Source: Rhizobium sp. NXC24
GTDB lineage: Bacteria > Pseudomonadota > Alphaproteobacteria > Rhizobiales > Rhizobiaceae
Assembly (NCBI RefSeq): GCF_002944315.1
Contig: NZ_CP024311.1
Location: 3,501 to 67,500, forward strand
Reading direction: 5' to 3'
Length of the DNA: 64,000 nt
The notes under the pieces are model-generated. The model worked only from the letters and a program-made list of their open reading frames with translations, ran no database searches and was not told the DNA's origin. This document shows positions 29,786 to 38,053 of this stretch, one piece after another. The position numbers and the translations under genes were made by a program. The stretch's first letter is position 1. Every line of letters starts with the position of its first letter.

Positions 29786-31297
29786 CTAGACGTCGCCTAT
29801 TCCAGCTCGTGCACACCATTCGCGCAACGGAGCGAGCGTTTCGTGTTCGAAAGCGATGGCGAGATAGGCGAGCGTGCGTGGCATATGCTTCATATAGCCG
29901 GGCTTGCCGTCGCGCTGCAGCAGCCGCACCCAGAGGCCGGCGAGCTTGCAATTGCGCTGCGCCGACATGATCGCCCAGCTCTTCAGGAACTTTGCTTCGT
30001 CGAAACCGCCTTGGGCATGCCGCAGCGACAGATAATCCGCTATCAATTCATCATGCAGATCGCGCTCAATGGTGACACGCGCGTCCTGGACGATGGAGGC
30101 AAGGTCATAGGCCGTCGGGCCGATCATCGCATCCTGGAAATCGATGAGGCCGATTCGCTGGATGCCCTTTTCCTTGACCCGCCAGATGATATTCGGCGAA
30201 TGGAAATCGCGCAGCAGCAGGTTCTTTTCAGCATCGTCCAGCTCATCGATCAGGCCGTTCCAGATCGCCAGATAGTCGGCCCTTTCCTCGTCGCTCGCCG
30301 GCGCACCGCGTTTCCAGGGCAGATGCCAGTCGATGAGCAACCGCGCTTCCATCGTCATGGCCGTCCGGTCGAAATCCGGAATATGATGGACGTGATCCGG
30401 CGTGACCGGGATGTCCTGCGGGATATGAAGGCTGTGCAGATGCGCCAGGCAGGCGACGCTTGCCCGGTAGCGATCGGCGATCGGCTTGCCTTCCTTGTCG
30501 AGCACGCCATCGGTGCCGAGATCCTCGATCAAAAGAATGCCCTGATCATAGTCGGCCGCGAAGATCTCCGGCGCGGCAAAGCCGTTTTCGCGCAGGACAT
30601 TGGCGATCGCCACGAAGGGATAGGCATCCCAGGCGAGATGCGCGACTTTGGGGTAGGGCTTTCCGTCGAGCACCGGCGGCCCTTCGGGCAGCCGCGGCCA
30701 GTCCATCAGGATCACACGCTTACCGCCGCCATGCGGATGGATGGATTCGTAGGCGCGCAGCGAAGCATCGCCCGTCAGGAAACGCCGCCGAGCGCCGGCA
30801 TAACCATTGGTGTCGAGGAAAGCGCGGATCGCCAGAACGCGCTGGATGCGGGCGAATTGCTTGGCCGATGCCACAATGGTCGCGCGGCGGCCTTCGCCTT
30901 CGTGCTCGAGCTTGAGATCGATGCGCTCTTTCGGCAGTTCGCCTTCGGCCATCTCCGGCCATTCCACCAGGCAGATGCCGGTCTGCAGCGCCTCGTCGAA
31001 GCCGAGTTCGTCGAGTTCACTGGGGTCGCCCAGACGGTAGAGATCGAAATGCGAAACCGGGATGCGCAGCTCGTAGGACTGCACGAGCGTGAAGGTAGGG
31101 CTTGGTACGTCCAGTTCCGAATCATCGGCCATGGCGCGCAGCAGGGCGCGGGCGAGCGAGGATTTGCCGGCGCCGAGATCGCCCGACAGCGCCAGGCAGT
31201 CGCCGGCCTTGAGCGCCAGCGCCAGATCTTCGCCCAGGCGAGTGGTTGCCGCGTCGTCTGCCAGGAAAAGGGAGATGCTTGTGTTCGCTGCTGTCAT
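29786..31297 (-). CDS. TsaE ATPase fused to an AmgK-like sugar kinase
   Basis: A 503-residue fusion. Residues about 1-150 are TsaE, the ATPase of the t6A37 tRNA modification complex: SGDLGAGKSSLARALL (Walker A near 39-46), VPSPTFTLVQSY, HFDLYRL and VEWPE. Residues about 165-503 form an aminoglycoside-phosphotransferase fold with RFLTGDASLRAYESI, LLIEDLGTDG, the catalytic loop LLRDFHSPNIIW and the metal site LIDFQDAMIGP, as in AmgK, the anomeric MurNAc/GlcNAc kinase. The ATG overlaps the stop of the upstream kinase (ATGA). murU lies 77 bases downstream, which supports the AmgK reading. Confidence 0.9.
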   Translation of the reverse strand: MTAANTSISLFLADDAATTRLGEDLALALKAGDCLALSGDLGAGKSSLARALLRAMADDSELDVPSPTFTLVQSYELRIPVSHFDLYRLGDPSELDELGFDEALQTGICLVEWPEMAEGELPKERIDLKLEHEGEGRRATIVASAKQFARIQRVLAIRAFLDTNGYAGARRRFLTGDASLRAYESIHPHGGGKRVILMDWPRLPEGPPVLDGKPYPKVAHLAWDAYPFVAIANVLRENGFAAPEIFAADYDQGILLIEDLGTDGVLDKEGKPIADRYRASVACLAHLHSLHIPQDIPVTPDHVHHIPDFDRTAMTMEARLLIDWHLPWKRGAPASDEERADYLAIWNGLIDELDDAEKNLLLRDFHSPNIIWRVKEKGIQRIGLIDFQDAMIGPTAYDLASIVQDARVTIERDLHDELIADYLSLRHAQGGFDEAKFLKSWAIMSAQRNCKLAGLWVRLLQRDGKPGYMKHMPRTLAYLAIAFEHETLAPLREWCARAGIGDV

Positions 31298-33882
31298 TCT
31301 GCTGCGACGGAGTGCGGCAATTCGGCGGAGGGAATCCGACACGTGACCGTGGTTCCCTTGCCCGGCTGGCTTTCGATCGAGACCTGGCCGTCGTGCAGGC
31401 TGACGAAGCTTTCGACGATGGAGAGACCGAGACCGGCGCCGCTGCGCTTGCCGCCCTTGCCGCTGGAAGCAAAGCGGTTGAACACGGTGCGCATGATCTC
31501 TTCAGGGATGCCCGGACCTTTGTCGGCGACCGAGAAGACGAAATCGGTGCCTTCGCGTGCGCATCTCAATTCGATCGTCGAGCCTTCCGGCGCGAAATTG
31601 GCGGCATTGGTCAGAAGCTTGAGCAGGATTTGCTTCAGCCGTTGTTGATCCGCAACCACGGAACCGAGATGGGCGGGGACGGTGATTTCCAGCGTGACGC
31701 CGCTTTCCTGCAGCCGATCGGCGATCTGCATCGACACCTCGTCCAGAAGGTCGTCGAGCCCGATCTCGGAATAGTTCAGCCGCATGATGCCGGCATCGAC
31801 CGTTGCAAGATCGAGAATGTCGTTGACCAGCGTCAAGAGCACCGAGGAAGAGGTGGAGATATGATCGATATACTCTGCCTGCCGGTCGTTCAGCGACCCG
31901 ATGCCCGGCGTCTTCAAAAGATCGGTAAAGCCGATGATATTGGTTAGCGGCGAGCGCAGCTCGTAGGAAACATGCTGGACGAAATCGTTCTTCAGCTCGT
32001 CGGCCTTCAGCAGCGCCTCGTTCTTTTCGGTCAGCGCCCGTTCGGCGCGCACGCTGTCGGTCTTGTTGACGAAGGTCAGCATGGTCTGCGCATTCGGCAG
32101 CGGAATGACGGCATAATCGAGGACTAGGTTGGAGTAGAGCTCCAGCGTGCCCTGCGACGACGGGCGTTCGTCGTCGAAGCTGGTGATCTGCTCGGCAAAC
32201 CGCTTCCAGCCGTCCGGCCGGTCGTAGGAGGGCGCGCAGGCCTCGGCCAGAGCCTGGATATGCGTGCCGGGCTTCGCCTGTGCCTCGGTGATGTTCCACA
32301 GGATGCGGAATGCCGGGTTGGAGAGGCGGATGCGGCCATCGGGGCCAAAGACGGCAACGCCTTCGGAGAGATGGTCGATCGTCTCGCCCTGCACCTTGAC
32401 CAGCGTGTTGTAGCGGGTTTCGAGATCGACCTGCTCGGTCAGATTCTCGAATACCCATGTGGCGCCGCCTTGCGGGTGGGCGGTGGCGAAAACCCGCAGG
32501 GTCTGACCGTTCGGCAGGTGCCAGAGATCCGATTGGGTGTCGAGCGCGCGGTAGACGGACAAGACTCCGTCTTTCCAGGTCTTCCAGTTCAGTTGCTCCG
32601 GCAGCTTCTTGGCGCCGCGCAGCCGATCCAGCAGCTCGCTATTGTCAGGTTTCTTCTCGAGGAAGGCGATGTCGAGCTCCCAAAGCTGGACGAAGGCCTG
32701 ATTGTAGAATTGCAGCCGCCGGTCACCGTCGAAAATCGCGACCGGTGTCGCAAGATGATCGAGCGTCTCGGCATGGCTCTTCAGCGTGCGCGCCAGCTCG
32801 GCACGGACTGCTTCCGCTTCCGAAACGTCGATAGCGATGCCGGCCGAACCATCAGATGATTTGACGTCGATGACATCGAAGAAGGTGCGATTGCCGTGTA
32901 CGACGGTGGAAATCTTGTCGTGGAAAGGCGATTCCGGCGTGGTGGATGCACGGATGCGCTCGCGCGCGACGGTCGTCAGGAATTCGCGGCCTTCGCGGAT
33001 GGCTTCATCCGGCGACACCGCCTCGACTGCTTCGCCATAGGCCTGGTTGACCCAGGTCAGCTTGCCCTCGGTATCGCGCCGCCAGACCGGCAGGTCGATG
33101 GCATCGAGCAGGTTCTGGAAAGCGGAGATCGAAGTCATGAGCCGGTCGCGCTCGATCTTGAGCTCGGCCAGTTCGGCGCGCAGATTGTTGAGCGCGATGA
33201 AGCGGACGAAGGCGCGGCCGCCGGAGATGCGGCCCTGCGCCTCCAATATCTCGTCGCGGTTCGTCTCGACCACCATATCGAAGCTTTGGCCGCTGCTGCG
33301 CAGCTTGTCGATCGCCTTTTCCAGCTCGCCGGCCGACCAGGATTTCAGCCAGCGGCCGAAAGCGAGGAATTCGTTGTCCTGCGGCGCGCCGGTCTCGACG
33401 GGGAGCTGGCCAAGCAGCTCCGGCCGTGCGTTCTGCCCGTCCCAGATGACGATCCGGCGATTCTTGTCGGCGATCAGCGCCTGATACTGCGAAATGCGCT
33501 GGTTCGCGTCCGATAGCGCCGTACGGATCTCGCGGCTTTCGCTTTCCATATTGCCGCGCTGGCGGACCACCCAGACCGTCGACAGAAGTGCCGCGGAAAT
33601 TACGCCGATGATGACGGAAAAGACGGCCATTTCGGAGGAGGTAAAGAGACGGGCTACCGCCGGCGTGCCGGCGCTCGTCTGCGCCAGAACGGGACCCGCC
33701 AGGCCGCTGACGATGCCGCCGAAAACGCTGAAACGCAGCAAGCGACCCAATGAGGCCAAAAGGCCTGCATTCGTCCGCCGCTTTGCTCGCGGTAAAAGCA
33801 TATATGCGCCGCCCTGCCGCCGCCGCGCGATCGCCGCTGGGGGTATCGCTGGCTCAGGCAGGTTGTCTTTCCCTTCAGACAT
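31294..33882 (-). CDS. divL: DivL-like sensor kinase with tyrosine in place of the phospho-acceptor histidine
   Basis: An 862-residue membrane-bound PAS kinase. A hydrophobic segment lies near residues 45-65 and a clear transmembrane helix near 84-105 (VFSVIIGVISAALLSTVW). Several PAS-like domains follow (about 240-600), then the dimerisation box FVQHVSYELRSPLTNIIGF, in which Tyr640 replaces the usual His. The HATPase domain keeps LLTNAANFAPEG, VADKGPGIP and SGAGLGLSIVESFV. Caulobacter DivL has the same His-to-Tyr change and acts on CckA/CtrA control. A cell-cycle role here is inferred from that. The stop overlaps the TsaE-AmgK start. Confidence 0.86.
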   Translation of the reverse strand: MSEGKDNLPEPAIPPAAIARRRQGGAYMLLPRAKRRTNAGLLASLGRLLRFSVFGGIVSGLAGPVLAQTSAGTPAVARLFTSSEMAVFSVIIGVISAALLSTVWVVRQRGNMESESREIRTALSDANQRISQYQALIADKNRRIVIWDGQNARPELLGQLPVETGAPQDNEFLAFGRWLKSWSAGELEKAIDKLRSSGQSFDMVVETNRDEILEAQGRISGGRAFVRFIALNNLRAELAELKIERDRLMTSISAFQNLLDAIDLPVWRRDTEGKLTWVNQAYGEAVEAVSPDEAIREGREFLTTVARERIRASTTPESPFHDKISTVVHGNRTFFDVIDVKSSDGSAGIAIDVSEAEAVRAELARTLKSHAETLDHLATPVAIFDGDRRLQFYNQAFVQLWELDIAFLEKKPDNSELLDRLRGAKKLPEQLNWKTWKDGVLSVYRALDTQSDLWHLPNGQTLRVFATAHPQGGATWVFENLTEQVDLETRYNTLVKVQGETIDHLSEGVAVFGPDGRIRLSNPAFRILWNITEAQAKPGTHIQALAEACAPSYDRPDGWKRFAEQITSFDDERPSSQGTLELYSNLVLDYAVIPLPNAQTMLTFVNKTDSVRAERALTEKNEALLKADELKNDFVQHVSYELRSPLTNIIGFTDLLKTPGIGSLNDRQAEYIDHISTSSSVLLTLVNDILDLATVDAGIMRLNYSEIGLDDLLDEVSMQIADRLQESGVTLEITVPAHLGSVVADQQRLKQILLKLLTNAANFAPEGSTIELRCAREGTDFVFSVADKGPGIPEEIMRTVFNRFASSGKGGKRSGAGLGLSIVESFVSLHDGQVSIESQPGKGTTVTCRIPSAELPHSVAAE

Positions 33883-33904
33883 AAGCGGTCTGTCTCCGTC
33901 CTTC

Positions 33905-34017
33905 AGAGCATGATGCCGAAAAGTGTAAGCGGTTTTCGGACGACATCATGCTCTACTTATTTGATTGTAGAGCGGATTCAGATTTTAGGTCGTGTCGACC
34001 TAAAATCATCCGACTCT
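33905..34017. repeat. RIME1-like palindromic element, copy 1
   Basis: Two large palindromes in tandem: AGAGCATGATG...CATCATGCTCT (33905-33954), with an inner GCCGAAAA/TTTTCGG stem, and ATTTTAGGTCG...CGACCTAAAAT (33982-34006). The same sequence recurs at 40384-40495. Size and structure fit the Rhizobium-specific intergenic mosaic element RIME1. It lies between the divL start and the ahcY terminator. Confidence 0.82.
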
Positions 34018-34143
34018 ACTGTGCCGCATCTCGACAAGACATCCCATTTTCATGGCTCCGGGCATGCCCGGTTCGTCACGAATCAAGTCTAAAAACAATA
34101 CTGCCTAAGGGAATCGCCGGGAAGGGAGCGGGCCAAAAAATAA

Positions 34144-34169
34144 GCCCCGGCATTTGTCAATGCCGGGGC
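34144..34169 (-). terminator. Rho-independent terminator of ahcY
   Basis: A perfect 11-bp stem, 34144-34154 with 34159-34169, around TGTC. On the minus strand it is followed by a T-rich run, so it ends ahcY. Confidence 0.85.
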
Positions 34170-34199
34170 CACAAGATATTGTGGATATCGATCGTAAGA

Positions 34200-35600
34200 T
34201 CAGTATCTGTAGTGGTCGGACTTGAACGGACCCTTCGGAGTGACGCCGATATACGAAGCCTGCTCTTCAGAAAGCTCCGTCAATTTCACGCCAAGCTTGC
34301 TGAGATGCAGGCGAGCAACCTTTTCGTCGAGGTGCTTCGGCAGCACGTAGACTTCGTTCTTGTACTGGCCGGGCTTGGTGAAGAGCTCGATCTGCGCCAG
34401 CGTCTGGTTGGTGAAGGAAGCCGACATGACGAAGGACGGATGGCCGGTGGCGTTGCCGAGGTTCAGCAGGCGGCCTTCCGACAGCAGGATGATGCGGTTG
34501 CCCTTGGCGAACTCGATCATGTCGACCTGCGGCTTGATGTTCGTCCACTTCAGGTTACGCAGGGCGGCAACCTGGATTTCGTTGTCGAAGTGGCCGATGT
34601 TGCCGACGATCGCCATGTCCTTCATCGCACGCATATGGTCGATGCGGATAACGTCCTTGTTGCCGGTGGTGGTGATGAAGATGTCGGCGGTCGAGACGAC
34701 GTCTTCGAGCTGAACCACTTCATAGCCGTCCATGGCAGCCTGCAGGGCGCAGATCGGATCGACTTCCGTGACCTTGACGCGCGCGCCGGCGCCGGAAAGC
34801 GAAGCAGCAGAACCCTTGCCGACATCGCCATAGCCGCAGACGACGGCGACCTTGCCGGCCATCATCACGTCGGTGGCGCGGCGGATGCCGTCAACCAGCG
34901 ATTCCTTGCAGCCGTACTTGTTGTCGAACTTCGACTTGGTGACGCTGTCGTTGACGTTGATCGCCGGGAAGGGCAGCAGGCCCTTCTGGCTGAGCTGATA
35001 CAGGCGGTTGACGCCCGTGGTGGTTTCTTCGGTGACGCCCTTAATGGCTTCGCGCTGCTTGGTGAACCAACCCGGCGATGCCTGGAGGCGCTTTTTGATC
35101 TGCGCGAAGAGGATTTCTTCTTCTTCGGAATGCGGATTGGAGAGGACGTCCTCGCCAGCTTCGGCGCGAGCGCCAAGCAGGATGTACATGGTGGCGTCGC
35201 CGCCATCGTCGAGGATCATGTTGGAGAAGCCGCCATCGGCCCACTGGAAGATCTTGTCGGTGTAGATCCAGTAGTCTTCAAGGCTTTCGCCCTTGACGGC
35301 ATAGACCGGAACGCCGGAAGCGGCGATCGCGGCAGCGGCATGGTCCTGGGTCGAAAAGATGTTGCAGGATGCCCAGCGCACTTCAGCGCCGAGAGCGACA
35401 AGCGTCTCGATCAGCACTGCGGTCTGGATCGTCATGTGCAGCGAACCCGTGATGCGCGCGCCCTTCAGCGGCTGCGCTTCGCCGAATTCGGCGCGGCAAG
35501 CCATAAGGCCCGGCATTTCGGTTTCGGCGATCGAGATTTCCTTGCGGCCAAAGTCGGCAAGGCCGATATCGGCGACGATGTAGTCCTTTTCAGTGCTCAT
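34200..35600 (-). CDS. ahcY: S-adenosylhomocysteinase
   Basis: Hydrolyses S-adenosylhomocysteine, the product of methyl transfer, to adenosine and homocysteine. The 466-residue NAD-dependent enzyme has [15 protein letters not shown] and [15 protein letters not shown] near the N-terminus, the NAD loop [18 protein letters not shown], and the C-terminal SDHYRY. The insert present in rhizobial AhcY is visible (residues about 150-190). GGAG lies 8 bases before the ATG at 35600, and the open frame upstream is not used. A three-half-site dyad about 130 bases upstream probably regulates it. Confidence 0.97.
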   Translation of the reverse strand: MSTEKDYIVADIGLADFGRKEISIAETEMPGLMACRAEFGEAQPLKGARITGSLHMTIQTAVLIETLVALGAEVRWASCNIFSTQDHAAAAIAASGVPVYAVKGESLEDYWIYTDKIFQWADGGFSNMILDDGGDATMYILLGARAEAGEDVLSNPHSEEEEILFAQIKKRLQASPGWFTKQREAIKGVTEETTTGVNRLYQLSQKGLLPFPAINVNDSVTKSKFDNKYGCKESLVDGIRRATDVMMAGKVAVVCGYGDVGKGSAASLSGAGARVKVTEVDPICALQAAMDGYEVVQLEDVVSTADIFITTTGNKDVIRIDHMRAMKDMAIVGNIGHFDNEIQVAALRNLKWTNIKPQVDMIEFAKGNRIILLSEGRLLNLGNATGHPSFVMSASFTNQTLAQIELFTKPGQYKNEVYVLPKHLDEKVARLHLSKLGVKLTELSEEQASYIGVTPKGPFKSDHYRY

Positions 35601-35904
35601 GAAGGTCTCCAGCCTGAACGATGCGAACGGACCACAGGCGAACGCCTCGGCCGAATGCAACAAGAATTGCACGCTGACAGCGTGTGGGATGATGCCCTGT
35701 AGCAGGCTTCAGGCCGGAAATCAATGTTGATATAAAGAAGTCTTTATATCTTTATATCCGTCGATTTTTAGGGTGCTTCTCTGTCATGAGACTATCGGGG
35801 CTTCTCTAGTCGGCGTGTCGGCGGCAAGCGATTTTTCATAGCTGAGGCGAGGACGTCTGGATTCGGCCCATACTCACCGTCGCACAATCTGCTAGAGTGA
35901 TCTA
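35601..35904. other. Divergent gap between ahcY and the GNAT gene
   Basis: There is no gene in these 304 bases. They hold a perfect 7-1-7 palindrome (CACGCTG/CAGCGTG at 35670-35684) and, further out, a 10-bp dyad with a third half-site (35729-35758). Both lie where an ahcY promoter is expected. I found no match to the SAH riboswitch core. Confidence 0.7.
35729..35758. promoter_or_regulatory. Three-half-site operator candidate upstream of ahcY
   Basis: GATATAAAGA and TCTTTATATC form a perfect 10-2-10 inverted repeat (35729-35750). A third TCTTTATATC follows at 35749-35758, overlapping by two bases. ahcY is controlled in many Proteobacteria by ArsR-type, homocysteine-pathway regulators (SahR and relatives) that bind AT-rich dyads. 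The match to such a site is inference. Confidence 0.55.
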
Positions 35905-36393
35905 ATGTTCGCGACCAACCCTTACGAGTTTCGCAGAGCGACCCTGGATGATCTCGCTTTACTGAAGGCGTGGCGGTCGAGCCCGCATGTCCTGGAATGG
36001 TGGGGTTCTGGTGAGCCGTATGGTGAAGCAGAACTGGTTGATCCTCGGGTGGCTCGCTGGATCATTTCAATTAACGAACGGCCCTTTGCGTTCTTGCAGG
36101 ACTACACGGTGCACGGATGGGAAGATCACCATTTTGCCGGTCTTCCCAAAGGGTCGCGGGGAATTGATCAATATATCGGAGACCCCGAAATGGTCGGCGT
36201 TGGACATGGTTCAGCGTTTATCGGAATGAGGATGCAGGCTCTTTTCGATGAGGGCGCACCTGTGATTGCGACCGATCCGCATCCAGACAATGGACGGGCG
36301 ATAGCCGTCTACAAGAAGTTGGGGTTCGAACTGTCTGGACCACCTCAAGAGACTGGATGGGGCTTGATCTTGCCAATGCTGGCGAAGCGGTAA
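35905..36393 (+). CDS. GNAT acetyltransferase, aminoglycoside 6'-N-acetyltransferase-like
   Basis: A 162-residue acetyltransferase. The N-terminal FRRATLDDLALLKAWRSSPHVLEWWG is the typical opening of AAC(6')-like GNATs. The acetyl-CoA region is GIDQYIGDPEMVGVGHGSAFI, and DPHPDNGRAIAVYKKLGFE ends the fold. The same architecture occurs in siderophore and other N-acetyltransferases, so resistance should not be assumed. Base composition is less GC-rich than in the neighbours. With the next gene it lies on the opposite strand, between ahcY and ptsH, and looks like an insertion. Confidence 0.78.
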   Translation: MFATNPYEFRRATLDDLALLKAWRSSPHVLEWWGSGEPYGEAELVDPRVARWIISINERPFAFLQDYTVHGWEDHHFAGLPKGSRGIDQYIGDPEMVGVGHGSAFIGMRMQALFDEGAPVIATDPHPDNGRAIAVYKKLGFELSGPPQETGWGLILPMLAKR

Positions 36394-36549
36394 GCAGAAT
36401 GGATGCAACGGCAGCAAAGTCCGCTTTCCAGCCGAAATCGCCGCTCTACAGAAACTAGGCGATCATTGGCTGCGTCCGGCTTGCAAGAATCGGATTGCAC
36501 AGACGACTGTAGCGAGCAAACTCGGCCTTTTCACAGCGAAGGAACCGCC

Positions 36550-37179
36550 ATGCTCACGCTTCATGACTATTTGCCGTCGCAGAACGGCTGGAAAGCCAGG
36601 GTTTTGCTCGGGCTCCTCGAAATCCCATATACCAGCCATCTTGTGTCGATTTTCGAGGGCGAGAGCCGCACCGACGCCTTCCTGAAGCTCAATCCGGTGG
36701 GCGCTATCCCCGTTCTCGAACTGGGGGACGGAAACGCGATCGCGGAATCAAACGCGATCCTCACCTATCTCGCCGAAGGCACGCCCTTTCTGCCAACGGA
36801 CCGCTACCAGCGCGCCAAGGTCATGCAATGGCTGTTCTTCGAGCAATACCACATCGAGCCAGTCATCGGCTCGCTGCGCTTCTGGACGCTGACTGGGCGG
36901 TTGGAACGCAATCAGGCCTTGGTTTCGGGCAAGCACGAAGCCGCGGTCCGCGCTCTTTCGGCCTTGGAACGCAGCCTCGCCGGTCTTCCGTTTCTTGTCG
37001 GGAACGATCTTTCGATCGCCGATATTGCGGTCTACGCCTACAGCCACCGCGCCGCGGATTGCGGCTTTCCGCTGACCGACTACCCGGCGGTCTCCGCCTG
37101 GTCTGCCCGTGTCAAAGATGCCATTGGTCCGGGTTATCCCGTGCATCCCTACAGCATCGATCCGCATTCCGGCGCTTGA
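36550..37179 (+). CDS. Glutathione S-transferase family protein
   Basis: A 209-residue cytosolic GST. The thioredoxin-like N-terminal domain has YLPSQNGWKARVLLGLLEIPY, then KLNPVGAIPVLELGDG, with the glutathione-binding NPVGAIPVL and ESNAILTYLAEG elements. The helical C-terminal domain has FLVGNDLSIADIAVYAYSH, the family N-capping box. The ATG at 36550 has AAGGA 7 bases upstream, and the longer open frame is not supported. Substrate unknown. It lies 156 bases after the GNAT gene. Confidence 0.86.
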   Translation: MLTLHDYLPSQNGWKARVLLGLLEIPYTSHLVSIFEGESRTDAFLKLNPVGAIPVLELGDGNAIAESNAILTYLAEGTPFLPTDRYQRAKVMQWLFFEQYHIEPVIGSLRFWTLTGRLERNQALVSGKHEAAVRALSALERSLAGLPFLVGNDLSIADIAVYAYSHRAADCGFPLTDYPAVSAWSARVKDAIGPGYPVHPYSIDPHSGA

Positions 37180-37204
37180 AGCATGCATAGCGCGGAGACG
37201 GAGA

Positions 37205-37480
37205 TCACATCTCTTCGCCGAACTTGTCGGCGACCAGACGATCCAGTGCATCCAGTGCCTCGGCGGCCTGGGTGCCGCTGGCGGTGACGAGCACGCTGCA
37301 GCCGGGGCTTGCCGCAAGCATCATCAGGCCCATGATCGAATTGCCGCCCACCGTGGTTCCGTCCCTCGAGACGGTGATGGTGGCGTCATAGGCTTCGACG
37401 GTCTGTACGAATTTGGCGGAAGCGCGGGCATGCAGGCCGCGTTTGTTGATGATCAGAAGTTCCCGGGAAAGTTCCGTCAT
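37205..37480 (-). CDS. ptsH: HPr phosphocarrier protein
   Basis: A 91-residue phosphocarrier. The phospho-accepting His17 lies in KRGLHARASAKF, and Ser48 in GGNSIMGLMMLAAS aligns with the regulatory serine phosphorylated by HPr kinase. A kinase of that type is encoded just downstream. In rhizobia the general PTS lacks sugar permeases and acts as a regulatory chain with EI-Ntr and EIIA proteins. The 91-residue start at 37480 is preferred, since the longer frame overlaps the upstream gene's neighbourhood without homology. The EIIA gene starts only 421 bases away on the same strand. Confidence 0.93.
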   Translation of the reverse strand: MTELSRELLIINKRGLHARASAKFVQTVEAYDATITVSRDGTTVGGNSIMGLMMLAASPGCSVLVTASGTQAAEALDALDRLVADKFGEEM

Positions 37481-37499
37481 GGGCGGGATGTTTGTCTCG

Positions 37500-37901
37500 T
37501 CATTTGCCGCTGAGTACACGGCTGGCCACATTTATATACTTGCGCCCGGCCTCGGAGGCTTCAACCAGAGCCTTCTCCATGTTGTTGTCGCCCCGTACGC
37601 CCGCAAGCTTTATTAGCATCGGCAGATTGACGCCGGCAATAACCTCGGTATGACCGCTATTCATGACGGAGATCGCAAGATTCGAGGGAGTGCCGCCGAA
37701 CATATCGGTAAGGATGATGACCCCGTGCCCATCGTCAGCGCCGGAAACAGCCTGCAGGATGTCCTGCCGGCGCTTGTCCATGTCGTCTTCGGGACCAATG
37801 CATACCGTCTCTATGAACTTCTGCGGACCAACGACATGCTCGACGGCATGCCGAAACTCTTCAGCCAGCTTGCCATGAGTGACAAGCACAAGTCCGATCA
37901 T
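37500..37901 (-). CDS. PTS EIIA component, mannose (fructose) family
   Basis: A 133-residue EIIA-Man domain standing alone. The phosphorylated His9 is in LVLVTHGKLAEEF, followed by GVIILTDMFGGTPSNLA, the family signature, and GVNLPMLIKLA. There is no EIIB, EIIC or EIID partner nearby, so it should be regulatory instead of transporting sugar, as in other alphaproteobacteria. It lies between hprK and ptsH on the same strand, 19 bases from ptsH, so the set is probably cotranscribed. The start at 37901 is chosen by homology. Confidence 0.92.
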   Translation of the reverse strand: MIGLVLVTHGKLAEEFRHAVEHVVGPQKFIETVCIGPEDDMDKRRQDILQAVSGADDGHGVIILTDMFGGTPSNLAISVMNSGHTEVIAGVNLPMLIKLAGVRGDNNMEKALVEASEAGRKYINVASRVLSGK

Positions 37902-38053
37902 GATATTACTGCTCCCATCGCACACGCAAACAGGTGGCCCATATCGCAATGCAGCAATGTCGTCCACCGGTGGGGGGACATCTTGGCGATGAAAAGCCGA
38001 AGTGCAAGCTTAAAATATGATATTTAGGCGCCTGCAAGGACCTAAATGGCCGA

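Noticed and set aside
29843..31648. 601-codon plus-strand open frame opposite the TsaE-AmgK gene
   Set aside because: Reverse shadow; both TsaE and kinase motifs lie on the minus strand.
33948..35702. 584-codon plus-strand open frame opposite ahcY
   Set aside because: Starts inside a RIME1-like repeat and runs antisense through ahcY; no domain recognised.
35601..35904. Possible SAH or SAM riboswitch upstream of ahcY
   Set aside because: I looked for the SAH and SAM-II cores on the minus strand and found no matching conserved stretches; palindromic DNA sites explain the region better.
35905..36393. Acquired aminoglycoside-resistance gene
   Set aside because: The fold is AAC(6')-like, but no integron or transposon features surround it, and GNATs with this fold have many substrates; a resistance call is not justified.
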